Source: an uncultured Clostridia bacterium | Lineage (GTDB): Bacteria > Bacillota > Clostridia > Christensenellales > Aristaeellaceae | NCBI GenBank assembly: GCA_947166385.1 | Contig: CAMVEB010000007.1 | Coordinates: forward strand, 1-64,000 | Length of the DNA stretch: 64,000 nt | Direction: 5' to 3' | Shown here: positions 32,414 through 40,125 of the stretch, in pieces | Numbering within the stretch: the first letter of the stretch is position 1 | How the letters are laid out: each line of letters starts with the position of its first letter | Made by a program: the position numbers and the translations under genes | Notes under the pieces: generated by a model | Database searches by the model: none | What the model was told of the DNA's origin: nothing | The model's input: only the letters and a program-made list of their open reading frames with translations

Positions 32414-34648
32414 ATGAAAAAAATTCTTAGCCTGATATTTGCAGTTTTGTTCCTTTTATCCTGCGGAACGAATGAAACATTGGCCGCTGATTTGGGTGGA
32501 ATCGGCAACTCCGATTCCGAAATGGTTCAGTCCCAATCCTACGGTGCTCTTGCCGTGAATGAGAACTTCGTCTGGCAAGTGGCAGACGGAGAAATCAGGG
32601 TAACCGACATCGCTTCTCAGCAGATTACTGCAAGACTACCCCTTTCTGCCATTTATTCAGAACAGGAAAATTATCTGGCTATCATTTCATACGGCGGCAA
32701 TGTCCAATTATGTGTCGCATGGAATTCTGAAAATGATGGTTGCCGGGTCACCATTTATGACCTGAAATGTGAGAATAACGTCATTTCCTCAACTCAGAAT
32801 ACAGATGTATCAGATTCCCTGCGTTTTCTTTTCGAAGATCCGGCAAAATGGAATGAAGTAAACATGGTCGCCTGTGCACAGGGTATCTATATTGCCGCTC
32901 TGGATGAAAAATGGGAACTCCAGATGTATGTATTCAGGCAGGAAACAGGCGATCTGTTATCGATCGGCAGTATACCGTTCTATGAATATAATGCAGTTGT
33001 TCCTTTTGGGGAAAACTTACTGCTGGTCGGTTCGAATATCAGCTCAGACGGTTCGGAAGATCTGATCCGGATTAAGCTTCCCGGTGGAGAAAGGGAACTG
33101 CTTCGCTCCTTGGCATCTGGCTCATTAGCACAGCCTCTCGGCTACGCTTTCTGCGAAGAAAATCAACTTCTTTATTATTTCCTGGATAATATCGGCTATC
33201 GCCTCGCGGTCTCCGGAGAGAGCAAACCGGAACCTTTCTGCACCTTGCCTGAAAATGTAGCCCCGACACGCTATGGGGCCATACAGAATAATCAATACAT
33301 GCTGCTGAATTATGAAGGGAATTTAATATTCCGCGATGCAACAGCAAGCCTCTCAGCCGAACCAGTTCGAATTCTGGATTTCACCGGTGCTGAAACAATA
33401 CAGAATACCGTTTCCATTTTCAACACAGCCAATCCGGATGCGCTGGCAGCTTTGTTTCAGGGAGAAGAAGCGGAACAGGTTCTGGACGCTGTTCTCAGTC
33501 AGTCTGCTGATTATGACGCATTTGCCATCGGTCTGGGATCTAACCTTTATAAAACCATGAAATCCCGGGGTTATTTGGGAGATATGAGCGGAAGTGAAAC
33601 ACTGAAGTCCGCTATTGCAAATTTGCCTGAAACCATTCGGAATGCTGCAACAGACGGAGACAAACTGCTGGCTTTCCCTGTTTCTGTCACCAACACATCG
33701 CTGGTCCTGAATGTTCCGGCTATGATGAAAATGACCGGATATTCAGAGGAACAGCTCCCTACGGACTGGACCGGACTCCTGCAGTTGCTTCGGATGATCG
33801 CAGAACAGAATCTTCTGGAAACCAGCCAGATTGTTCTGTTGGACGAAGGGTTGGACGTTCAGACAATCAAAGGAACTTTCTTCTCGTGGATTATCCAGGA
33901 TTTGATGCTTTGGCTCGATCAAGATGATAGCCGGGTGTCTCAGATCCAGGCAGTGCTGACCCCTGTTCTGCAGGCCTTTGAACAGGTTCCGTGGGAAAAC
34001 TTCGGAGATGATTCAGATAGCAATTGGATGGAAAGTGAAGAAGAACCTGCCTCTCTGATTCTGGAAACTGAACCGGAAATAGCAGTCATGGCACTGGATC
34101 CGGGAATGCAGTACTGGCCTCTTTCTTTAGCCGTTGGCGGAGAAAGGCTGACAGGTCAGTCCGTAGATGCCCTGATTCTGAATCCATATTCTGCCCATGC
34201 GGACACGGTCATCCGTTATGCGGAAACCATATGGAAGAATATGGACATCATCAATCGGATGGAACTGGATAAAACCATGAAAGAACCGGTTGTGAATGAA
34301 ACCCTGAGCGAAGACCTTGCCTTCTTTGAGCAACAGATCGAACTGATTAAAGTTGTTCTGGCAGGAACATCGAACGAGCAGGAAAAAGCGGAACTGCAGG
34401 CGAATCTGAAGGAGCTGGAAAAGTTCACAGAAGATTACAGGCAAAATGCCGGATGGCTTGTATCCGAAGACAGCATTGCTTTCTACCGTTCTCTCGAACC
34501 AATGCTTGCCCTCAGGGCGGATGAATTCTGGAGCGAAGGTGCTGAAGATATTCCGGTTCTTCAGTTCCTGGATGGAATGATGCCCGCTGCACAGTTTGTA
34601 AACCAATTGGCTTCGGCGATCCAGATGTCCCGGATGGAAGGAAATTAA
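32414..34648 (+). CDS. Large binding lipoprotein with N-terminal propeller-like region, module copy B
   Basis: The 744-residue protein begins with a lipoprotein signal: hydrophobic core then LLSC at about residues 13-16, so Cys16 would be lipid-anchored. As in copy A, residues about 30-320 form repeated beta segments and the rest resembles a solute-binding domain (SGSETLKSAIANLP, EEQLPTDWTGLLQLLRMI), with a helical insertion near 630-690 and the same C-terminal MSRMEGN. Identity to the copy-A protein is modest but collinear. The start at 32414 follows a GGGGGG tract; an upstream in-frame ATG at 32375 lies in the terminator. It precedes small protein 3 and the caspase-like gene rather than the permeases. 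Confidence 0.72.
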   Translation: MKKILSLIFAVLFLLSCGTNETLAADLGGIGNSDSEMVQSQSYGALAVNENFVWQVADGEIRVTDIASQQITARLPLSAIYSEQENYLAIISYGGNVQLCVAWNSENDGCRVTIYDLKCENNVISSTQNTDVSDSLRFLFEDPAKWNEVNMVACAQGIYIAALDEKWELQMYVFRQETGDLLSIGSIPFYEYNAVVPFGENLLLVGSNISSDGSEDLIRIKLPGGERELLRSLASGSLAQPLGYAFCEENQLLYYFLDNIGYRLAVSGESKPEPFCTLPENVAPTRYGAIQNNQYMLLNYEGNLIFRDATASLSAEPVRILDFTGAETIQNTVSIFNTANPDALAALFQGEEAEQVLDAVLSQSADYDAFAIGLGSNLYKTMKSRGYLGDMSGSETLKSAIANLPETIRNAATDGDKLLAFPVSVTNTSLVLNVPAMMKMTGYSEEQLPTDWTGLLQLLRMIAEQNLLETSQIVLLDEGLDVQTIKGTFFSWIIQDLMLWLDQDDSRVSQIQAVLTPVLQAFEQVPWENFGDDSDSNWMESEEEPASLILETEPEIAVMALDPGMQYWPLSLAVGGERLTGQSVDALILNPYSAHADTVIRYAETIWKNMDIINRMELDKTMKEPVVNETLSEDLAFFEQQIELIKVVLAGTSNEQEKAELQANLKELEKFTEDYRQNAGWLVSEDSIAFYRSLEPMLALRADEFWSEGAEDIPVLQFLDGMMPAAQFVNQLASAIQMSRMEGN

Positions 34649-34702
34649 CTGACAATTCTGATCAAAATGATCCATGTATCCATTTGAAGGGAGTAAATAA
34701 AT

Positions 34703-35137
34703 ATGAAAAAACTAATTGCTCTGACCCTGGTATTGGTTCTCGTTTTCGGAATCTGCACATCCGCTTTGGCAGCCACCCCGAAGATCACCATCGCATCAAA
34801 AAGCAAAAACCAGACAATTCATTATGGGGAAACGATCCAGTGGAAAATCAAGTACAGCGTCTATTCCTATAAAGCCGTCTCCGATGCCACAGCGCTTGTC
34901 GCTTTTGACTGGTATATAGAAAAAGGCAGCCAGCACTATATGTGCTGGGAAAAGAGTGAAGTCACTCAAAAAGGTGAATGTGCCCTCGGCATTAATACAA
35001 CAAATATTCCCTTCTTTAAAAAGCCTTCAAAAACGACAACCTATAAGCTTGTGATTGTTCCGTATTACAGGAAAAGCGTAAATCAGCCATGGATAAAACT
35101 GAAAAAGGTTACAACGAAATTCTATGTGAAACCGTGA
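34703..35137 (+). CDS. Small secreted protein 3 of a three-member family
   Basis: The 144-residue protein shares the signal peptide (MKKLIALTLVLVLV..., cleavage ALA-ATP near 23) and the opening pattern of the mature part (TIHYGETIQWKIKYSVYSYK) with the proteins at 31179 and 31848, but is otherwise diverged and lysine-rich. The C-terminus KLKKVTTKFYVKP matches the KSTYLYVYP end of protein 2. The RBS GAAGGGAG is present and a strong terminator follows. It stands between the binding protein and the caspase-like gene of copy B. Confidence 0.6.
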   Translation: MKKLIALTLVLVLVFGICTSALAATPKITIASKSKNQTIHYGETIQWKIKYSVYSYKAVSDATALVAFDWYIEKGSQHYMCWEKSEVTQKGECALGINTTNIPFFKKPSKTTTYKLVIVPYYRKSVNQPWIKLKKVTTKFYVKP

Positions 35138-35142
35138 AGACA

Positions 35143-35174
35143 GGGCCCCTGCATGCTGGAGGGACCCATTTTTT
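35143..35174 (+). terminator. Terminator of small secreted protein 3
   Basis: GGG-C-CCCT (35143-35150) pairs with AGGG-A-CCC (35160-35167) around a nine-base loop, followed by ATTTTTT. Confidence 0.75.
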
Positions 35175-35281
35175 CATTGTTCGTTTATGCTTGCAAAAAA
35201 ATCGCTTGCAGAGAATGAGACTTGTATGATAGCATGGAGAAAACGCGGGAAGCGTATCATTTGGAGAGAGGAAACTGAGAA

Positions 35282-36817
35282 ATGAAAAGACAGATAGCCA
35301 CTGCCTCGGTAATGAAAAAGCTGATTGCACTGCTGCTTGCACTGATGATTCTCTGTCCCATGACAAATGCGCTGGATCTGTCCTGCGCATTAGGCGAAGA
35401 AATGGCAGCAGCGCAGGAAACGGAAATCTTTGATACCGTTCTCCAGACGAAGGAGACAAAGAAGACGGTCTCACTCGACATCCCCGGCGTCAGAATGAAC
35501 AGCAAAAAGAGCAAGGTAATGGCCTGTTCACTGACAGTCGGTCAGACGCTGAAACTGAATACGGACTCCCAAAAAAGCGTCAAATGGACCAGCGAAGACG
35601 AATCGATCGTTGCTGTTACCGGCAGGAGCAAGGCAAAAGCCAAAAAGGCCGGTTCGGTTTTGCTGGTGGGGAATGACGGGTCCAAAGAATACAAAGTGAA
35701 GGTAACCGTCAACGGCATTCTGTCGGCATCAACGAAAAAAGTATCGGTTGATGTGGGCGACGAGAAAAAAGTCAAATTCACACTGAATGCCATCGGTTAT
35801 TTAACTTTCAAGATCAAAAACAAAAAATATGTCAGTGCCTACTGGGATGATACCTGGAGCGGAGGAGGGTATACAATCTATCTGCACCTGGTCGGGAAAA
35901 AGGCCGGCACGACGTATGTGACGGTTACCAATTCCTATAACAATGAAAAGATCAAGATCAAGGTCACAGTGAAAAAAGCAACAGGTTCCGGTACGGCAAA
36001 ATACCGTGCGCTGCTGATTGGAAACAGTAATTATTCCTATAATCCTCTTCCGAATCACAAGGTTGATGTGCAGGCCATGCAGGGACTGCTGACAAGATCC
36101 CTGACGACAAAGTATGCCGTAACCGCCAAATATGACTGTTCCGCCAGCTCGATCCTCAGAGGAATCCGGGATACGTTCTCCGGTGCAAAGTCCAATGATG
36201 TATCTCTGTTCTATTACGGAGGACATGGTCTGCAGTATAGTGGAGCGCTGTGCGGTGTTGACAATAGATTTGTCTATCCCAATGAGCTTCGCGACGCGCT
36301 GCTGCAGATTCCCGGAAAGGTCATTGTCATCCTGGAATGCTGCCATTCCGGATCCATGGTCGCAAATGACACATCGAAGGAAGATGAGTCAGATGCATCT
36401 GATTTTAACAAAGCGATCGTCAACGCCCTTTCCGGATATACGATTCCGGCCGTTGATGAAAACGGGATTGTTTCCAACGACGGTGAACTGAGAGAATCAA
36501 AGTTTATTGTCCTGACTGCCTGCGAAAAGTATGAAGAATCCTGGAACTGGTGGTACTATGGCAGTTGGGCGGACAGGAGCTTCGGGACATTCACAAAGGC
36601 CATGTTCAACGGACTGGGATGCCAGTGGTCCTCCGGTGTATTCACAGGCAAAATCCCCTGCGACAAAAACGGGGACGGCATTGCTTCCCTCGGTGAATGC
36701 TATACCTACATCTATAACAACGCAACCAAAATCAATCAGGAAATGGGCAGAAACAATGCACAGCATTGCATGTATTACGGTGATAAGAACTACAAGCTTT
36801 TTAGGCTGAAGAAATAA
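35282..36817 (+). CDS. Secreted caspase-like (C14) cysteine protease with Ig-like domains
   Basis: The 511-residue protein has a signal peptide (hydrophobic stretch at about 12-30), two bacterial Ig-like segments (about 78-142 and 145-232; VKWTSEDESIVAVTG is typical of BIG2) and a caspase/metacaspase domain from about 237 to the end. The catalytic histidine is H315 in YYGGHG and the nucleophile C354 in LECCHSG. Residues 461-472 (DKNGDGIASLGE) match an EF-hand calcium loop at all key positions, suggesting calcium dependence as in metacaspases. Most characterised bacterial C14 proteins are cytoplasmic; an exported one within a transporter module is unusual. The start follows GGAGAGAGG; its own terminator follows. 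Confidence 0.82.
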   Translation: MKRQIATASVMKKLIALLLALMILCPMTNALDLSCALGEEMAAAQETEIFDTVLQTKETKKTVSLDIPGVRMNSKKSKVMACSLTVGQTLKLNTDSQKSVKWTSEDESIVAVTGRSKAKAKKAGSVLLVGNDGSKEYKVKVTVNGILSASTKKVSVDVGDEKKVKFTLNAIGYLTFKIKNKKYVSAYWDDTWSGGGYTIYLHLVGKKAGTTYVTVTNSYNNEKIKIKVTVKKATGSGTAKYRALLIGNSNYSYNPLPNHKVDVQAMQGLLTRSLTTKYAVTAKYDCSASSILRGIRDTFSGAKSNDVSLFYYGGHGLQYSGALCGVDNRFVYPNELRDALLQIPGKVIVILECCHSGSMVANDTSKEDESDASDFNKAIVNALSGYTIPAVDENGIVSNDGELRESKFIVLTACEKYEESWNWWYYGSWADRSFGTFTKAMFNGLGCQWSSGVFTGKIPCDKNGDGIASLGECYTYIYNNATKINQEMGRNNAQHCMYYGDKNYKLFRLKK

Positions 36818-36834
36818 CACAGAAAACCATTTTC

Positions 36835-36866
36835 AACAGGCGTGACAATCGTCACGCCTGTTTTAT
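36835..36866 (+). terminator. Terminator of the caspase-like gene
   Basis: Perfect 12-bp stem AACAGGCGTGAC / GTCACGCCTGTT (36835-36846 with 36851-36862), loop AATC, followed by TTAT within a T-rich end. Confidence 0.8.
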
Positions 36867-36928
36867 CGCTTATTTTCAGCATTAAAACAAGCGACTCCTT
36901 GCCCCGGGATGGTTTTATGATTCGCATG

Positions 36929-36947
36929 ACGCAAAACCGGTTTGCGT
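36929..36947. promoter_or_regulatory. Palindromic operator overlapping the -35 of the copy-B permease operon
   Basis: ACGCAAA, five bases (ACCGG), TTTGCGT: a perfect 7-5-7 dyad. It is nested in a wider inverted repeat (CCCCGGGA near 36902, TCCCGGGG near 36949). The right arm contains the -35 hexamer, so binding would block RNA polymerase. The sequence resembles LacI-family half-sites; no candidate regulator is in the window. Confidence 0.55.
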
Positions 36948-36970
36948 TTCCCGGGGAGTTATTGTAGAAT
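36942..36970 (+). promoter_or_regulatory. Promoter of the copy-B permease-adaptor operon
   Basis: TTGCGT (36942-36947) and TAGAAT (36965-36970) with a 17-base spacer, about 45 bases before the permease start, which has a strong AGGAGGCAG site. Confidence 0.6.
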
Positions 36971-37014
36971 AATACGATATGATTTCGCTGAATTCACTAT
37001 AGGAGGCAGAAGGG

Positions 37015-37869
37015 ATGTTCAGGACAAAGAAGGTTTGGTTCTTCCTGATGCCTGGACTGTCTCTGCTTTTGCTGTTCTATGTGATTCCGTTCATTGGCGG
37101 TATACGATACAGTCTGCAGGACGGGAGCTATGCCAACCTGTTCGTCGGGCTGGAAAACTATCAGAAGCTGTGGAGCAACCCCATGTTCCTGCTAGGGTTG
37201 CGGAACACGATGGAGCTGTCGCTGATCTGTGCTCCGCTGCTGTGGATACTGTCCTTCCTGTTCGCTTCCGGGCTGGCTCGGGTTTATCCCCGGGGTGTAT
37301 TTGCCCGTTCTTCTGTGCTGCTCCCCTACCTGGCGCCTTCCTCTGCAATCATCCTGATCTGGCAGTTGGTGTTCGACTTTGGCGGACCGCTGAACCGGAT
37401 CATCCTGGCCATGGGCGGAAGCCAGGTCCAGTGGCTGAGCAGCAGCGCCATGCGCCTGCCGATCATCATCATGTTCCTGTGGCGGAACCTGGGCCTGTGC
37501 ACAATTATCTTCCTGAGCGCGATCCGCGCTGTTCCGGTCAGCCTGTATGAATCGGCCGAACTGGACGGTATCCGTCCCCTGCGACGGAATATCAGCATCA
37601 CACTGCCCATGATCCTGCCCTCCGCGTATCTTGTTTTCATCCTCAGCTGGATCAATACCTTCCGGATTTTCCGGGAAGTCTATTTCCTCTCCGGTTCCTA
37701 TCCGGACCAGGCCGTGTATACCCTGCAGCATTACATGAACAATGTCTATGCCAAGCTGAACTACCAGATGGTCACCTCCGCCGCATATTCCTTCGCGGCC
37801 ATCGTGCTGGTGATCTTCGGCGTCCTGTTCTTCCTGCAGCAGCGGGCATCCAACGAGATCAACGAATGA
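37015..37869 (+). CDS. MalF-type ABC permease of module copy B
   Basis: The 284-residue protein has six membrane helices and an EAA-like loop (LYESAELDGIRPLRRNISIT, near 195-215). It is homologous along its whole length to the copy-A permease at 20814-21677. It begins the co-transcribed stretch permease-permease-adaptor-MacB-like, with the next start 14 bases after its stop. Unlike in copy A, the binding-protein gene is not directly upstream; the caspase-like gene and small protein 3 intervene. Confidence 0.85.
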   Translation: MFRTKKVWFFLMPGLSLLLLFYVIPFIGGIRYSLQDGSYANLFVGLENYQKLWSNPMFLLGLRNTMELSLICAPLLWILSFLFASGLARVYPRGVFARSSVLLPYLAPSSAIILIWQLVFDFGGPLNRIILAMGGSQVQWLSSSAMRLPIIIMFLWRNLGLCTIIFLSAIRAVPVSLYESAELDGIRPLRRNISITLPMILPSAYLVFILSWINTFRIFREVYFLSGSYPDQAVYTLQHYMNNVYAKLNYQMVTSAAYSFAAIVLVIFGVLFFLQQRASNEINE

Positions 37870-37882
37870 AAGGAGCGGAAAG

Positions 37883-38737
37883 ATGAAAAAGCAATCGCGT
37901 CATTTCGGCTCCCGGTTCCTGCTGCTTCTGTTGGCGGTTCTGATGATGCTGCCCATTGCCGTGACCCTGGTATATTCCTTCTTTTCCCCAGAGGAGATCC
38001 GGACCTACATGGCGACCCGCAACAGCTACACGCCCGGCAGCCTGATGGAAATCCGGCTGGTTCCCGAACAGGTTTCCCTGATGCAATACTACCGCCTGCT
38101 GATTACAGATCAGACCATCCTGCGGTTCTTCATCAATTCCGCGCTGTATGCGATCGCAATCATCGCCGGCCAGCTGCTGATCCTGCCGATGCTCTCCTAC
38201 GGGCTTTCCTGCTTCCGTTTCCGCGGGCGGGATCTGATCGCCTTCGGAATCGTGCTGCTGATGGTGCTGCCGTTCCAGGTCACCATGGTGCCCAACGTGC
38301 TGACACTCCGGGCGCTGAACCTTCTGAATACCCCCTGGGCTGTCATCCTGCCCATGCTGGTCCTGCCCTTCTCCGCTTTCCTGCTGCGCCAGTATATGCT
38401 GAACATCCCGCGGGAATTGTTGGAAGCCGGGCAGATCGACAGTGCCGGAGTTTTCCGCTGCTTTCTGCAGATTGTTCTGCCGATGAGCAAACCGGTAATC
38501 GGAACCATGATTGCGCTTTCATTCGCGGAATGCTGGAATCTGGTCGAGCAGCCGCTGACCTACCTGACTTTGCGGACGGATCTGCATCCCCTGAGCGTCG
38601 TTTTCAGCCAGTTGACGGAAAATGTTACCGGCATCGAGTTTGCCGGCGCTTCCCTGTTCATTCTTCCTGCCCTGTTTGTTTACCTGATCTACCAGGATGA
38701 CATCATGGAGGGAATCCAGGTAACCGATATCAAGTAA
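37883..38737 (+). CDS. MalG-type ABC permease of module copy B
   Basis: The 284-residue protein has six membrane helices and the MVPNVLTLRALNLLNTPWAVILP family block. Its EAA loop reads ELLEAGQIDSAGVFRCF: the conserved glycine after the aspartate is replaced by serine, a change from the usual EAA...DGA pattern also seen in the copy-A partner (MDGA). Coupling to an ATPase is still plausible. The adaptor gene follows 20 bases later. Homologue of 19950-20807. Confidence 0.85.
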   Translation: MKKQSRHFGSRFLLLLLAVLMMLPIAVTLVYSFFSPEEIRTYMATRNSYTPGSLMEIRLVPEQVSLMQYYRLLITDQTILRFFINSALYAIAIIAGQLLILPMLSYGLSCFRFRGRDLIAFGIVLLMVLPFQVTMVPNVLTLRALNLLNTPWAVILPMLVLPFSAFLLRQYMLNIPRELLEAGQIDSAGVFRCFLQIVLPMSKPVIGTMIALSFAECWNLVEQPLTYLTLRTDLHPLSVVFSQLTENVTGIEFAGASLFILPALFVYLIYQDDIMEGIQVTDIK

Positions 38738-38756
38738 GACGAGGAGTTGCTCAAAG

Positions 38757-40100
38757 ATGAGGAAATTTGCCCTGAAAGGCTTGATTGCTCTGGCGGTGAT
38801 CGTGCTGATCTGCATCTTCTTTTCCGGCACGCTGCATACCATTACCACGGCGAAGGTGCAGCTGGCCGGCGCGAAATCCGGGCGCTTTGAGACAAAGATC
38901 ACCATGACCGGCAGCCTGTACTGGCCGAAGACCGCAGAGCTGCTTGTGGAAGGCATGGGCAGCGACGATACACTGACCGTCAGTAGCATGAACGTTTCCG
39001 CCGGCTCCTTTGTCCGTGCAGGGGATGTCATCGCCATATGTGACGTGAATGAGTTTGACTCCCGTCTCTCCTCCCTGCGGGAAAACTATGCCGCGAAGGA
39101 AAAGGAATACCTCGAACAGGAGCGGAAGAACAGCACCCAGCTGCTGAGCGACCGGGAGAAGGAATGGTTCAATACCTACCAGCAGCTCCAGGACGCCGTG
39201 CAGAACGTCCAGACGCTCCGGCAGGATCTGCATCTGGAAGCGTGGAAGCATGGCATCACGCTCGGAGACGATGACCTGCTGCCGGAAGGAGCGGAGCAGG
39301 AAGAGCTGCTGTCCCTGTCGGAAAAATTGGCCCAGGCCCGAAAGGATGAAGCTGCCGTCCGGCACAGCTACAGCCAGCTGATGCGTTTCGGAATCAGTGA
39401 TGATACCCTCGCTTATCTGGAAAAGAAAGCCCAACTGGAAAAGGAAATGAAGCAGCTGAACGAGGATATGATGGCGCTGCGGATGCTGCAGCTCCGGGCT
39501 TCCTCTGTAACAGCGCCGTGGGACGGATACATTACCGCCGCTGACCTGAAGCCCGGTGACCAGGTTTCCCGCGGAACCGCGCTGGTCACCATGACCGCGC
39601 AGGATACCGCGCCGGTCATCCGTCTCAACCCCGGGGACAACAAGCGCGTTGTTACCGTCGGAACACCTGTCTCCCTCTCCGCGGAAGGGCAGAACGTCGA
39701 TACCGTCATTTCCGGCCAGGGCGTCCAGGCTTCCGGCAGCCTTTACCTGGAAGCAGAACTGAAGCGGGAACACCTGACCGCCCTGGGCGGAGTATCCGCG
39801 ATCTCCGAATCCAACTCCGTTACAGGGACGATCAGCTGGCGGTCGGAAAATCCTTCCACGCTGGTTCCTTCCTCCGCGCTGCGGGGCACTGAGGGGGATT
39901 ATTATGTCTATATTGCTCAGAAAACGATGAACTCTCTCGGTGCGGAAAAACTGACTGTCGTCAAGAAATCGGTCACGGTGCTTGGTATTTCGGGCAATAC
40001 CGCGTCCGTGCAGGAAGAACTGCGCGGTGACTCGATCATCTACATGGAAGATCGCACCCTGACGGAGGGCTGTGAGGTCATACCCTACGGAAATCCATAA
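38757..40100 (+). CDS. HlyD/MacA-type adaptor protein of module copy B
   Basis: The 447-residue protein has an N-terminal membrane helix (about 8-28), first lipoyl half, a long charged coiled-coil (about 100-245), second lipoyl half (SVTAPWDGYITAADLKPGDQV) and a barrel-type C-terminal region. It aligns end to end with the copy-A adaptor (18590-19927), including the C-terminal IYMEDRTLTEGCEVIPY versus LYMEDRALSEGGAVMLY. It sits between a sugar-type permease and the MacB-like gene, the same order as in copy A. Confidence 0.75.
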   Translation: MRKFALKGLIALAVIVLICIFFSGTLHTITTAKVQLAGAKSGRFETKITMTGSLYWPKTAELLVEGMGSDDTLTVSSMNVSAGSFVRAGDVIAICDVNEFDSRLSSLRENYAAKEKEYLEQERKNSTQLLSDREKEWFNTYQQLQDAVQNVQTLRQDLHLEAWKHGITLGDDDLLPEGAEQEELLSLSEKLAQARKDEAAVRHSYSQLMRFGISDDTLAYLEKKAQLEKEMKQLNEDMMALRMLQLRASSVTAPWDGYITAADLKPGDQVSRGTALVTMTAQDTAPVIRLNPGDNKRVVTVGTPVSLSAEGQNVDTVISGQGVQASGSLYLEAELKREHLTALGGVSAISESNSVTGTISWRSENPSTLVPSSALRGTEGDYYVYIAQKTMNSLGAEKLTVVKKSVTVLGISGNTASVQEELRGDSIIYMEDRTLTEGCEVIPYGNP

Positions 40101-40125
40101 ATCCACCCGAAAACGGAGAATGACG

